Assembly: GCA_022768745.1 (NCBI GenBank)
Contig: JALELK010000090.1
Coordinates: forward strand, 1 to 47,248
Origin: Lachnospiraceae bacterium
Lineage (GTDB): Bacteria; Bacillota; Clostridia; Lachnospirales; Lachnospiraceae
Reading direction: 5' to 3'
Length of the DNA stretch: 47,248 nucleotides
The first letter of the stretch is position 1; every line of letters begins with the position of its first letter. Under the pieces are notes generated by a model. It was given only the letters and a program-made list of their open reading frames with translations, was not told where the DNA came from and ran no database searches. Below, in pieces: positions 22,552 to 34,600 of the stretch. A program made the position numbers and the translations under genes.

Positions 22552-25017
22552 TTATTTCTCTTTATTTACTGTAATCTTATCCAGCTTCCAGATATCATCC
22601 ACGTATTCCTGAATGGTTCGGTCAGAAGAGAATTTGCCCACGTTAGCCACATTTAAAATAGCCTTCTTTGCCCATCCTGCTTCATCCATATAGGCTTCCA
22701 TCACCCGCTGCTGCGCTTCTGCATAAGAGCGGAAATCTGCCAAAACAAAGTAGGTATCCGCATACTGTGTGCACTGGGTATTCAACAGTGAATTATACAA
22801 GTCCCTAAACAATTCAGAATCCTCGGAACTGTAAAATCCGTTTACAAGTTGGGTTAAAACCTTGCGGATTTCCATATCGTTATTAAAGATATCCATTGGA
22901 TTGTAATCTCGGTTATGCTCGTGGTCGATAACTTCCTGGGCACTCATACCAAAGATAAAGGCATTCTCCTCACCCATCTCTTCCACCATCTCCACATTGG
23001 CTCCGTCCATGGTTCCAATGGTCAAAGCTCCGTTTAACATAAACTTCATATTACCGGTTCCGGATGCCTCTTTACTTGCAGTGGAAATCTGCTCGGAAAC
23101 ATCTGCTGCCGCGAAAATCCACTCTGCATTGGAAACCTTGTAATCCTCAATAAATACCACCTTGATTTTTCCATTAATGCTTCTGTCGTTGTTAATCACA
23201 GATGCCACGTTGTTAATCAGTTTAATGGTAAGTTTTGCATTGCGGTATCCTGCTGCCGCCTTTGCTCCAAAGATAAAAGTTCTTGGATAGAATTCCATCT
23301 CCGGATGCTCCTTAATCTGATTGTAAAGATACATTACATGCAAAATATTTAACAGCTGACGCTTATATTCATGAAGTCTCTTTACCTGAACATCAAAAAT
23401 TGAGCGCGGGTCAACCTCAATACCATTGTGCTCTCTGATGTAATCTGCCAGACGCAATTTGTTCTGATACTTGATATTCATAAACTCATGCTGTGCCTTT
23501 GGATCCTCTGCATAAAGTTCCAGCTTCTTCATCTTGGGCAAATCCGTAATCCACTCTTTGCCAATCTTGTCAGTAACCCAATCCGCCAGCAACTGATTGC
23601 CGTGGAGCAAAAATCTTCTCTGGGTGATACCGTTGGTCTTGTTGTTAAACTTCTCCGGATACATATCGTAGAAATCCTTCAAAGACTGGTGCTTCAAAAT
23701 TTCAGTGTGAAGTCTTGCCACACCGTTTACAGAATAACCTGCGGCAATGGCAAGGTGTGCCATTTTTACCTGACCGTCACGAATGATGCCCATACGTGCC
23801 ACCTTTCCCTCATCTCCCGGGAATCGGTTTCTGATTTCAATCTCGAAACGACGGTTAATCTCCTCCACAATCTGATAAATTCTTGGAAGTAAACGAGAGA
23901 AAATCTCAATCGGCCACTTTTCCAACGCCTCAGCCATAATGGTATGGTTTGTATACGCACAGGTTTTTGTGGTTACTTCCCATGCCTGATCCCATTCCAA
24001 TCCTTCCTCATCCAACAGAAGTCGCATCAGCTCTGCCACTGCTAAGGTCGGGTGGGTGTCATTCATCTGAATTGCCACCTTCTCATAAAGCTTGGTAATG
24101 TCATCATTGTGCTTCTTGTAACGGCATAAAATTCTCTGTAAGCTGGCTGAAACAAAGAAATACTGCTGCTTCAGACGAAGCTCCTTGCCATAGATGTGAT
24201 TGTCATTTGGATAGAGCACTTCCACCAGGTTTCTGGCAAGATTTTCCTCTGCCACCGCCTTGTTGTATTCACCCTTGTCAAAAGAATCCAAGCTGAACAC
24301 TTCCTTTGGCTCGGCATCCCAAATCATCAGTGTGTTTACCACATTGTTGTCATAACCTACGATCGGCATATCATAAGGAACTGCAATCACCGCATTGTAT
24401 CCCTCATGAATAAAGTTGGTCTTGCCGTTTTCATCCACTTCACTGCGGACATAACCACCGAAACGCACCTCATGGGTGTACTCCGGTCTCTTAATTTCAA
24501 AAGGATAATTGTTCTTTAACCAGTTATCCGGAACTTCCTTCTGATATCCGTCCTCAATCTTCTGCTTGAACATTCCGTAGCGATAACGGATGCCGCAGCC
24601 GTATGCCGGATATCCCAAGGTGGACAGGGAATCCATAAAGCAGGCAGCCAGACGACCCAAGCCACCATTTCCGAGAGCCGGATCCGGCTCCTCATCCTCG
24701 ATGGCATTGATGTTAAATCCCATCTCTTCCAGACATTCCTTAATCTCATTGTAATTGCAGAGATTAATCATATTATTTCCCAATGCACGCCCCATCAGGA
24801 ATTCCATAGACATATAATAAACCGTCTTTGGATTGGTTTTATCCATAGTCTTCTGGGTGGCAAGCCAGTTGTCAATCACCTCATCCTTTACCACCAGGGC
24901 TACCGCCTGGTAAACTTCCTGCTGGGTAGCCTCTTCAAATTCCTTGCGATAAAGTGTCTTTACGTTGTCTTTCACCTGCTTCTTAAAAGCTTTCTTATCA
25001 AATGTATGTGCCTTCAT
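22552..25017 (-). CDS. glgP: Glycogen/maltodextrin phosphorylase
   Basis: The enzyme releases glucose 1-phosphate from alpha-1,4-glucan ends with pyridoxal phosphate. The 821-residue protein has the family landmarks DPALGNGGLGRLAACF, GYGIRYRYG-type sequence, and the cofactor lysine in EASGTGNMKFMLNGALTIGT. I chose the ATG at 25017 with AAAGGGGAA upstream; an in-frame start at 25092 would overlap the end of ileS. Glycogen phosphorylase in Clostridia is used to mobilise reserves, including before sporulation. It follows ileS by 37 bases and may share its T-box-controlled transcript. Confidence 0.96.
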   Translation of the reverse strand: MKAHTFDKKAFKKQVKDNVKTLYRKEFEEATQQEVYQAVALVVKDEVIDNWLATQKTMDKTNPKTVYYMSMEFLMGRALGNNMINLCNYNEIKECLEEMGFNINAIEDEEPDPALGNGGLGRLAACFMDSLSTLGYPAYGCGIRYRYGMFKQKIEDGYQKEVPDNWLKNNYPFEIKRPEYTHEVRFGGYVRSEVDENGKTNFIHEGYNAVIAVPYDMPIVGYDNNVVNTLMIWDAEPKEVFSLDSFDKGEYNKAVAEENLARNLVEVLYPNDNHIYGKELRLKQQYFFVSASLQRILCRYKKHNDDITKLYEKVAIQMNDTHPTLAVAELMRLLLDEEGLEWDQAWEVTTKTCAYTNHTIMAEALEKWPIEIFSRLLPRIYQIVEEINRRFEIEIRNRFPGDEGKVARMGIIRDGQVKMAHLAIAAGYSVNGVARLHTEILKHQSLKDFYDMYPEKFNNKTNGITQRRFLLHGNQLLADWVTDKIGKEWITDLPKMKKLELYAEDPKAQHEFMNIKYQNKLRLADYIREHNGIEVDPRSIFDVQVKRLHEYKRQLLNILHVMYLYNQIKEHPEMEFYPRTFIFGAKAAAGYRNAKLTIKLINNVASVINNDRSINGKIKVVFIEDYKVSNAEWIFAAADVSEQISTASKEASGTGNMKFMLNGALTIGTMDGANVEMVEEMGEENAFIFGMSAQEVIDHEHNRDYNPMDIFNNDMEIRKVLTQLVNGFYSSEDSELFRDLYNSLLNTQCTQYADTYFVLADFRSYAEAQQRVMEAYMDEAGWAKKAILNVANVGKFSSDRTIQEYVDDIWKLDKITVNKEK

Positions 25018-25054
25018 AAGATTCCCCTTTCTCGCCTCAAAAAGTCTCATTAAT

Positions 25055-28000
25055 CTATTGCTTTGTAACTCCCAGTGTAACCTTTTCGCCATTGATATTC
25101 CATTCTTTTACATAATCTCCGTCAGAAGATTTTTCTACGGAAACTGCCAGAACCTCGCCACTAATTGCTTCCTTGTTCTTTGCAAAGATGTCTGACACCT
25201 TAGCATCTCCCTGATAGCTGACTTTGATTTTGTCCATAACCTCAAAGCCTGCTTCTTTTCTCATGGTCTGAATCTTACTTACCAACTCACGGACAAAACC
25301 TTCCTCAAGAAGTTCCTCTGTCAGATTTGTATCCAAAACCACAGTGACATCCTGGTCATTTTCTGTGACATAGCCTTCCATCTGGGTCATGGTAATCAGT
25401 AAGTCTTCCTCAGCAAGTTCGATGGACGCATCCACCTCAGGAAGCTTTAACACTCCGTTTGCCTTTAATTCTGCCATAGCCGCATTTCCGTCGATAGCTG
25501 CCAAACTCTCCTGAATTCCCTTTAAGAATTTTCCGTACTTCGGTCCCACGGTACGAAGCTGTGGCTTCAAAATATATGTGGTAAATGCAGACACATCCTC
25601 TGTAAAGTCAACTTTCTTTACGTTTAACTCATCTGCAATAATCTCAACGAAGTACTCCGGCAATGCCTTCTCTGCCTTCACATACATCTGACCGATTGGC
25701 TGACGGTTCTTGATGTTGGCTGCATTTCTGCAGGCACGACCCATAACAACCACCTTCAAAAGCTCATCCATATTTGCTTCCAGCTCTTTGTCAATATACT
25801 TGGCATCAGAGACAGGGAAGTCACAAAGATGAATACTCTCCGGTGCATCCTTGTCGATACTCCGAACCAGATTCTGATAGATTTCCTCTGTCATAAACGG
25901 TATCATTGGCGCTGCCGCCTTACAAATAGTCACAAGAGAAGTGTAAAGAGTCATATAAGCATTGATCTTATCCTGCTCCATTCCCTTTGCCCAGAAACGT
26001 TCACGGCTACGGCGAACATACCAGTTACTCATATCATCTACAAAGGAATCCAACGCCTTGGCTGCCTCAGGAATACGATAGTTCTCCAGGTTATCGTCCA
26101 CTGCTGCCACTGCAGAGTGAAGTCTTGAGAGAATCCACTTATCCATAACGGAAAGTTTTTCATAATCCAAAGTATATTTTGTAGCATCAAACTCATCAAT
26201 ATTCGCATAGAGAACAAAGAATGCATAGGTGTTCCAAAGAGTTCCCATGAATTTTCTCTGTCCTTCCTGTACCAGTTTTCCTGAGAAACGCTTTGGAATC
26301 CATGGTGCGCTTGCCGTGTAGAAGTACCAACGGATGGCATCTGCACCATAAGTCTCCAAGGCATCAAACGGGTCAACAGCATTGCCTTTAGATTTTGACA
26401 TCTTCTGTCCGTTCTCATCCTGAACATGACCAAGTACGATGACGTTCTCATAAGGAGCCTTGTTGAAAAGCAAGGTGGACTCTGCCATAAGGGAATGGAA
26501 CCATCCTCTGGTCTGGTCTACCGCCTCAGAGATAAACTGTGCCGGGAACTGCTGCTCAAACAAGTCTTTATTTTCAAATGGATAATGATGTTGTGCAAAA
26601 GGCATTGCCCCTGAATCAAACCAGCAGTCAATGACTTCCGGTACACGGTGCATGGTCTTTCCGCAATCCGGACATACAAAGGTTACTTCATCAATGTATG
26701 GTCTGTGCAACTCTACTTCTGCCGCCTTAGGATCACCAGCTCTCTCTGCCAACTCGGCACGGCTTCCGATACACTCCTGATGTCCGCACTCACACTCCCA
26801 GATATTCAGCGGAGTTCCCCAATAACGGTTTCTTGAAATCGCCCAGTCCTGAATGTTTTCCAACCAGTTACCAAAACGACCGGAGCCGATGGATTCCGGA
26901 ATCCAGTTTACGGTATTGTTATTTCGAATCAAATCATCCTTAACTGCTGTTTCCTTAATGTACCAGGACTCTCTCGCATAGTAAATAAGAGGAGTATCAC
27001 ATCTCCAGCAGTGTGGATAATCATGTTCAAACTTAGGTGCATCAAACAGTTTTCCATCCTTATCCAAATCCATAAGGACATCTTTGTCCGCATCCTTTAC
27101 AAACTTTCCGGCGTAAGGTGTCTCTTCTGTCATCTCTCCCTTACCATCTACAAACTGTACAAACGGAAGGTCATAGTTACGCCCTACATTGGCATCATCC
27201 TCACCAAACGCAGGTGCAATATGAACGATACCGGTACCATCTGACATAGTTACATAATTGTCGCAGGTAACAAAATGCGCCTTTTTATTCTGTTTTGCTG
27301 CAGATTCTGCTGCGCAGGCATATAAAGCTTCATATTCTTTGTACTCTAAATCCTTACCCTTGTAAGTTTCTAAGATATCATATGCGCTTTTGCCCTCTTC
27401 TGCCAACTTTCCTAAAACCTTATCCAAAAGTGCTTCAGCCATATAATAGGTATAGCCATCTGCTGCCTTAACCTTGCAGTATGTCTCATCCGGGTTCACA
27501 CAAAGAGCCACATTGGAAGGCAATGTCCAAGGAGTTGTGGTCCATGCCAGGAAATATGCATCCTCACCAACCACTTTAAAACGAACAATCGCTGAGCGCT
27601 CCTTTACCAGCTTGTATCCCTGAGCCACTTCCTGTGAAGAAAGCGGTGTTCCACAGCGAGGACAGTAAGGTACAATCTTGAATCCTTTATATAGAAGATT
27701 TTTGTTCCAGATTTCCTTTAATGCCCACCACTCGGACTCAATGAAATTGTCATCATAGGTAACGTACGGATTGTCCATATCTGCCCAAAAACCAACGGTT
27801 CCCGAGAAATCTTCCCACATTCCTTTATATTTCCAAACAGACTCTTTACACTGCTTGATAAATGGCTCCATACCATATTCTTCAATCTGCTCTTTTCCAT
27901 CTAAGCCCAGTTTCTTTTCCACTTCGATTTCCACAGGCAAACCATGGGTATCCCATCCGGCTTTACGCGGAACATACTTACCCTTCATTGTCTGGAAACG

Positions 28001-28207
28001 AGGAATCATATCCTTGATTGTACGGGTCTCCACATGTCCGATATGAGGCTTTCCGTTGGCGGTTGGAGGACCATCATAGAAGGTATAAGTCTCTCCTTCC
28101 TTTCTGTTTTCCATAGACTTTCTGAAAATGTCATTATCATCCCAGAATTTCTCTGTTGCTTTTTCTCTCTCAACAAAGTTGAGGTCTGTTGTAACTTTCT
28201 TGTACAT
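25055..28207 (-). CDS. ileS: Isoleucyl-tRNA synthetase, eukaryote-like type
   Basis: A class I synthetase of 1,050 residues. The HIGH motif is in NGKPHIGHVETR and KMSKS in NGQKMSKSKGNAV. The opening FYDGPPTANGKPHIGH and the length fit the eukaryote-like group (IleS2) rather than the E. coli group. The editing domain (CP1) lies between, with SSQEVAQGYKLV, and a C-terminal anticodon-binding domain follows. AAAGGAAG precedes the ATG. An Ile-specific T-box and a consensus promoter stand upstream. Confidence 0.97.
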   Translation of the reverse strand: MYKKVTTDLNFVEREKATEKFWDDNDIFRKSMENRKEGETYTFYDGPPTANGKPHIGHVETRTIKDMIPRFQTMKGKYVPRKAGWDTHGLPVEIEVEKKLGLDGKEQIEEYGMEPFIKQCKESVWKYKGMWEDFSGTVGFWADMDNPYVTYDDNFIESEWWALKEIWNKNLLYKGFKIVPYCPRCGTPLSSQEVAQGYKLVKERSAIVRFKVVGEDAYFLAWTTTPWTLPSNVALCVNPDETYCKVKAADGYTYYMAEALLDKVLGKLAEEGKSAYDILETYKGKDLEYKEYEALYACAAESAAKQNKKAHFVTCDNYVTMSDGTGIVHIAPAFGEDDANVGRNYDLPFVQFVDGKGEMTEETPYAGKFVKDADKDVLMDLDKDGKLFDAPKFEHDYPHCWRCDTPLIYYARESWYIKETAVKDDLIRNNNTVNWIPESIGSGRFGNWLENIQDWAISRNRYWGTPLNIWECECGHQECIGSRAELAERAGDPKAAEVELHRPYIDEVTFVCPDCGKTMHRVPEVIDCWFDSGAMPFAQHHYPFENKDLFEQQFPAQFISEAVDQTRGWFHSLMAESTLLFNKAPYENVIVLGHVQDENGQKMSKSKGNAVDPFDALETYGADAIRWYFYTASAPWIPKRFSGKLVQEGQRKFMGTLWNTYAFFVLYANIDEFDATKYTLDYEKLSVMDKWILSRLHSAVAAVDDNLENYRIPEAAKALDSFVDDMSNWYVRRSRERFWAKGMEQDKINAYMTLYTSLVTICKAAAPMIPFMTEEIYQNLVRSIDKDAPESIHLCDFPVSDAKYIDKELEANMDELLKVVVMGRACRNAANIKNRQPIGQMYVKAEKALPEYFVEIIADELNVKKVDFTEDVSAFTTYILKPQLRTVGPKYGKFLKGIQESLAAIDGNAAMAELKANGVLKLPEVDASIELAEEDLLITMTQMEGYVTENDQDVTVVLDTNLTEELLEEGFVRELVSKIQTMRKEAGFEVMDKIKVSYQGDAKVSDIFAKNKEAISGEVLAVSVEKSSDGDYVKEWNINGEKVTLGVTKQ

Positions 28208-28280
28208 GCCATTCTTCCTTTCTATCTAATATTGCATTACAGGAAATAAAAGCGAATCCTACCTGATAGGATTTTCTGCC

Positions 28281-28319
28281 AAAAAATAAAAGCTTTCGCC
28301 CGTATAGGACGAAAGCTTT
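28281..28319 (-). terminator. T-box terminator hairpin
   Basis: A 10-bp stem AAAGCTTTCG/CGAAAGCTTT around a loop of about ten bases, then TTATTTTTTGG. It is the OFF structure of the riboswitch, competing with the antiterminator that holds the TGGT bulge. Confidence 0.9.
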
Positions 28320-28543
28320 ACTTCATAAACCACCTATAACGCTGTACTTAAGGCTACACCTTGCATACATGTTTTCCGTAACGTGGAAAAATACGGCGTT
28401 CCTACTAAGAATTCTCCTTTCAGTCTGCTGCTAAGAAGTGATTTTCCAAAAGGTCCTACTCATATCGGCTCTCACCATTCCCGACTCGCTTTACTTTCGG
28501 CATCCCAATGTACTGTCTTCCTCGATGCATTTATCACATAATC
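28281..28543 (-). promoter_or_regulatory. T-box riboswitch leader, isoleucine specifier
   Basis: A leader of about 260 nt that reads uncharged tRNA-Ile. Stem I has GGTGAGAGCC and the specifier side AAAATCACTTC, where ATC (28440-28442) is the Ile codon followed by the usual A. Further on are AGTAGGAACGCCG of the Stem II-III region and the T-box bulge ATAGGTGGTTTATG, whose TGGT can pair with the ACCA end of the tRNA. The intrinsic terminator AAAGCTTTCG, loop, CGAAAGCTTT with a T tract follows at 28281-28319. The T-box sequence departs from the common AGGGTGGTACCGCG in its second half. Confidence 0.9.
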
Positions 28544-28550
28544 CGAAAAA

Positions 28551-28579
28551 ATTATACTTTCATTGACGTCCTTTGTCAA
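28551..28579 (-). promoter_or_regulatory. Consensus promoter for ileS
   Basis: On the minus strand TTGACA, exactly 17 bases, TATAAT: a perfect vegetative promoter, starting transcription near 28543 at the head of the T-box leader. It lies 36 bases beyond the stop of the giant surface-protein gene. Confidence 0.93.
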
Positions 28580-28614
28580 GGAATCCACCGGAATTCATAG
28601 GGGGTTCCCGATAC

Positions 28615-31600
28615 TTATCTCCTTTTCCTGAAACCGTCTTTCTTCCTTTGGTATCCGTAAAATCCAAACACCAGGACAGCCAGTGCGCAAATTATTACGA
28701 TAATCCACAGGATATTAGAATCTGTCTGTTCCGCCACTTCTCCATCGCTGTATACCAGCAAAGCATCGCAAAAACAATTTGTTTCACCGGTAAATGTGGC
28801 ATCATCCTCGTCCTTATCCTTACAACGAATCACCTGGGAATCTCCGGCGCTGTTGGTATGTGCCAAAAGCAAAGTGAATACACGGTTTTCTTTTTGTAAA
28901 TTCTTTGCAATGTCAATGATAAACTGTATCTTCTCCGATACGGCAGTGATGTCCTCTTTTTCTGCACCATTCCATATCTTGTACAGATTAATCTGCATAA
29001 CACTTCCCACTGTCATATTCTCATCCACAGCTTCTCTAAGCATTTTCTCTTTATCCACGCTCTTCTTTTCCCGAATGGTCAAACATACTTCCAGTGTATC
29101 GCCTGCCAGTACATAAAGCAAATCTTTCGGACTCATTACCGTCTCAATTGTCTTTTTCGCATCCACAAACTTTCCGGACACAATTGTCTTGTTAAGGCTT
29201 TCCACGCTGGCTGTAGCAAGGCCAGCTTCTTCCACTTTGGCCATACACAAATCAACCACCGATGCATCGCAAAGATATTTTGCCATCTCCTGAGGTGTTA
29301 CATTCATTTCGTTCAAAATAGAATCCTGTTTTGGCTGAATCTTTTCTGCCTCTGCAAGCAAGTCATCATAAGTAATTTTTTCTTTGCCCAAAGTGATTGT
29401 TTTCTGCTCCGGCTCTGTTCCTGTGACCAAAGTATCCAAAACACCTTTTATCTCTTCAGCAGCTTTTTTCACCTCTTTGGTGGCTGTTGATGTCTGTTGA
29501 CTTTGCCCTGAATCCCGAACAGAATCGCTCACCCCTTGGTTTCCACTGTTTGCAGTGGTCGTCTCCTCTGTCAAAGGAACATTTTCCTCCGGTGTCACTA
29601 TCGGTGTTTCCGGCTTCTGTGGATTACTTGGTTTATTCGGTATTTCCGGCTTAACCGGTTTTTCCGGTGTGTTCGGTTTTTCCGGAGTGTTCGGCTCTTC
29701 CGGAGTGTTCGGCCCTTCCGGCTTCTCCGGCTCCTTTTCCTCCTCTTTGTGATATTTTCCTCCGGGCTTATTGATAATATCCGCATCGGAGACATCGGCA
29801 TCTTTTCCAAGCTCAATGGTTCCCGCATTATTGATTTTTCCGCCCAGTTTATCTAAATCTTTGATAACACCGGTTGAACCGTTTTCAATTCCACCGGTGA
29901 TCACACCACCCTTGATGTGTCCATTGTTTTTAAAGTTACCAGCTTCGTCAGTCGCTATTTCTCCGCTATTATTAATGGTTCCCGCTGATTCGTTTACAAA
30001 TGCCCCGCCATTATCAATGGTTCCCGCATTGTCCAGAACACCCGTATTCTCAAAAGTTGCTCCATCTTTTATCTCCAGCTTGCCACCCGGTTCCACCTGC
30101 AGATTTCCCCGGTTATTCAGACTTCCTCCGGCTTCTATCTCTACTTCGGTTTTCTCTGGTATGATTACATTTACACCTTCCGGTATGGTTACCTCAGTTG
30201 TGATTTTTACAGGACTCTTTGTAGGGCTTACATCCACTGGCGATTCAACCGATGGGTTCCTATCCTTGGCAGCCTCTAATGCCTTTTCAAGATCTTCAAA
30301 ATACTCTGTTTTTTTATTACCGTCTGCATCTACATAAGAAACGGTTGCACCAATATGAGGCAAGCCTTCCTCCGGAACCTTTCCGTTATAATCGTCAAGG
30401 TTCTTGATATTGCCTATTTCAATAGTTCCTTCGTTATTGGTCTTTCCACCATTTTGTGTCAGGTTTGTAATATTTCCCTTACTCTCATTCCTCAGGGTTC
30501 CATCGTTCTGCTGATAATCAGTAATCTTACCACCCTGGCCATTGACAACTTCGCCACCATCCTGTTTCACCTGATTGATAGCACCACTATTTTCTGTCTT
30601 AGCGTTATCTTCATTTTCCAACTGTCCATTTAAATTACCGGCATTTTCAAAAGTTCCGTTGCCATGATTGAGTACATTATTATCAACATTTCCCTTATTT
30701 ACAAAGTCACCTGTATTGTCAACTTCGCCGGCGATAATACCGTTATTTTCTGTGGTTCCGCTGTTAGAAACACTACCTTCCACATAAGCGTTCTCATCAA
30801 CCACAAGCTTGGCATTTTCATCAACCTTTACATTGGCAGTCAAAGAACCGCTACCCTTGCTATCCTTGATTTCCGTGGTTCCCGGTGCTTTTATCTCCAA
30901 TGAATCTCCCGATACTTCATGTCCGTTCAAATCAATGGAAATTTTATTTCCATTCTCATTTCCCACCGGTCTGGTTCCCTCCGGCAACTCCACATCTTCC
31001 AGAATCTTGATGGTAGTGTCCTGCTCTGCTTTATTTGCCGCTTCAATGGCACTGTCAATATCTGCATAAATCTTGTCACCCACCTGGGCAACTCCACCAG
31101 TCAGACCATTCTCCGGCTTCGTTCCCTCAAAACTTCCACCATCAAATGTAACAGATGTAATATCACCATGATTTATCAGATTTCCCTCATTTTGTATTTT
31201 TTTAACTTCCACTCCCTCATCAATGGTCAACTGGCCTCTGTTGATGATAGGGGCATCTATTTTGCCTGTAGATTTTTCAGAGGAGTCCACAATATTTGTT
31301 CCTTGTGCATTTTCAGTGATATTCACCGTTGCAGGCTCATTAATGTCATGACCGTTTAAATCCAGCGTAATGTCGGGTTTGTCTATCACAACATTCTCCG
31401 TAACATCATCCAATAATTGAACTGTAGAATTTTCCGGTGCGTTTTTTAATGCGTCCTCAACGCTTGGATAATATACCGTCTTTTTGCTTCCATCCGGATT
31501 TTCGGTAATCACAGCTGCTTTTGCCGATGAACTTTCAAAATCTTTTGCCGGTTCACCCTGATACTCTCCTCCGCTCACCTCTGCAGATTCAATACCCTCA

Positions 31601-34600
31601 GGATTTTTATTGTCTACAACACCACCGGTCTGTTCTACCTTCTCAACCGTGCCGTCTTCTCCGTTAACCAATGTACCGCCTTCCTGCTTGAATGTTCCGT
31701 CTACGGTACCATTGTTCTTAAACGCTCCATTATTGGTGATAACTTTCTCACCTTCCGGTGCGATAGTTCCATTGTTTGTTGTGGTTCCCTTGTTATCAAA
31801 CTCTCCCTTGATGGTGACATCATCTATGGTCAAATCGCCGTCTTCCTTCACCTTGATTCCACTGCCAATGTTACCTTTTTCGTTCTCGTTGGTATCTATA
31901 ATATTAACTTTTCCACCTTCTGAACCTCCAATGGTCAGTTCTCCTCCGGAGATATCATTTCCTTTCAGATCTATACTGATATCATTTCCATTTTTATTGT
32001 CAACGGTAAGCGTCGGCTCATCCGGTAATTCCACCGGCTTCAATATCTCAATGGTGACATCCTCTGTGGATTTATTGACATCTTCAACAGCACTCTCCAA
32101 ATCTCCATAGATTTTGTCGCCGACCTTTGCCTCTCCGTCCACCGGAGTTTTCGGTTCAGTTCCCTCAAAGCTTCCCTTATTTAAGTCAACCGAACCGATT
32201 CCATTTTCGTTTCCATCACCGGTTGCTTTGTTGATTGTGCTACCACCATTTTGTATAATTTTATCGGTGTAACCATTTTCTTCATTGGTGTATGTTCCGG
32301 TGTTCGTTACAGTTCCTGTAACCCTACCATCATTGATAACTTCACCCTTCTCATTATTAAGTTTACCTTTAATTTCTCCATTATTCTTGAGAGTTCCATT
32401 GTTCGTTATGTCACTTGTAACAGAAATCTCTTCTCCCACGGTGAGAGATCCCTCATTGATAATCGGAGCTTTAACTGTTCCCTTTTCGCCTTCCGTACTA
32501 CTATCCCGTATGGTCAAGTCAGCGTCCTTACCAATGTTTAACCGAGAGTTTTCACTAATGGTATTTCCCTTGAGATCTAAAATCACAGATGATGCCGGTG
32601 TTTTTTCAGGAACAAAACTTATTTCTTCCTGTGTAATGTCTGTGATCAGTTCCACGGTAACCGGGCTCTTATCCATAGAAGAAGCATATTTTAGCGCCTC
32701 CTCTAAGGTTACAAAGTATATCTTGGAGCCATCATCCTTAGTAATTTGTGCCACTTTGCCATCTGTCTCGCTGGCAGGTGCCTTACCGTCAATCTTATCC
32801 GGATTTCTTCCGGTATAGCCTCCGTTATTCAATGTGGCATCATCTACTTTTCCGTTGTTTTCCGTGCTACCACCGTTTTGATTCAACTTTTTGATTTCAC
32901 CGGATTCTCCATTGGTAAGACTTCCACTCTCCTGTTGTAACTTTTCTACCACTCCGTTGTTTTCTGTAATACCATTGTTGGTCACATTCTTTACAGTAGT
33001 GCCTTCTCCGATTTCCAGGGTTCCGTCATTTGCAACCTCTATCGGCACATTGATTTTTGCCTTGTCGACATCTGCTTCTCCCGTAACCGGCTCATTTGTA
33101 AATGACAGCCGATTGTCATTAACTCCGGGTTTTCCGCCAATCTCCAAAGACTTTTCAGAATTCGTATCTCCCAGTTCATGATTATTCAGGTTGATCTTCA
33201 CGGAAGAATCCGGATTGATTGTCAAATCATCTCCTCCCATATTCTCATCCGTAATATCTTCTAGAAGAGTTATGGTAAACGGTTTCGGCTGTCCCTCAGC
33301 ACCGGTTACATCACTGTCATTAATATCATCCACGGCATCCTTAAAGGTTCCATAATACCTAACAGGAGTTGTATTGCTCACTGCCACTGCTCCCGCAGGT
33401 ATCTCCGGAGTCGCATCTGCAGATGGCACATAACTTCCCCCCTGCAAATCCACCTTGGTTTTTACATCACCATTGTTCAGGAAATCTCCCGCCTTCTGAT
33501 TCACATTGTTCATTGTCCCGTTGTTAGTTGTATTGCCTTCATTATTGTAAACACCGGAGATTGTTCCGTTGTTTTCCAACTCTCCCTTGTTATTCACCTC
33601 ACCACTGATGGTTGCCTTTTCTTCTGTGGTAATTTTTCCATTCTGTCCATTTGACACTGCTCCCGCAATTTTAACATAATCTCCAATCAACAAATCCCCT
33701 GTATTTTGGATTTCGGAGGTAATCTCACTTATTGTTGTTGGCGAGCCAACAGAATTCACGAAGGTAACATTTCCTTCTGTTTTAATCTTTCCGCTGGAGA
33801 AATTGTAACCATTTAAATCCACAGAAATTGTTTTATTGTTTTTATTGGAAATAACAACTGTCTTGGCCCGATTATCCACAGTGGAGAGAATCTTAATTGT
33901 GGCATCTTCTTTAGATTCATTGGCAATATCCACCGCATCGTTAAAATCCACATAATATTCATTTCCATTCATAATGGTGTGATAACCGCTTAATCCTTCC
34001 GGTGCACCCTCTAAAATCTCCTCCACAAAATAGCCACTTTCCAACTGTGCTGTTGCGACGGAACCGTGGTTATCAAACTTACTCTTGTCGTAAGTCTCAC
34101 TTTCCTGTTGGATCATCTTGGTAACAATATGATAATTTTTTGTTATACCCAGATTTAATAAATCAGAAATGATTGTTTTGTTGGTAAGTTTTCCGTGGTT
34201 TTCAACAGAGATGTGATTATCCTTTGCCGGAACTCCACTGTCCTGCAATGTCACCTCTGCCTCTGCTTCAACTAAAAGAGCTGCCCCCTCTAAACTATGT
34301 CCATTAAAATCAATGGTATATGCATTTCCGGAAATAGCATCTATCTCCGTATTTTCATCTAAATCCTTTTGTAAGCAAATGACAGAATCTGTCCCATAGT
34401 GGGCTGCGTAATTGATTGCCTTTTCCAGGGAGTCAAAATATCCTGTGGTACCATCTGCTAATAAAATCGTTGCCACTGTATTGTCCTCCGGGGTTTCCTC
34501 TGTGGAAGCCAATTTTTCAGTGACCACGGTAACCACCTGGGCATCTTTCACTGCAGATAAAGTATAAACACCCTTCTCCTCTGCCAAAAGTTTTCCATTG

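Noticed and set aside
28615-28720. LPXTG-type sortase signal at the end of the giant protein
   Set aside because: The membrane helix and basic tail are present, but the residues before the helix (GEVAEQTDSN) contain no LPXTG, NPXTG or similar motif.
29536-33181. Long plus-strand frames opposite the giant gene (up to 188 codons)
   Set aside because: They are antisense to low-complexity repeat coding sequence, have no ribosome sites and give implausible Ser/Pro/Ile-rich products.
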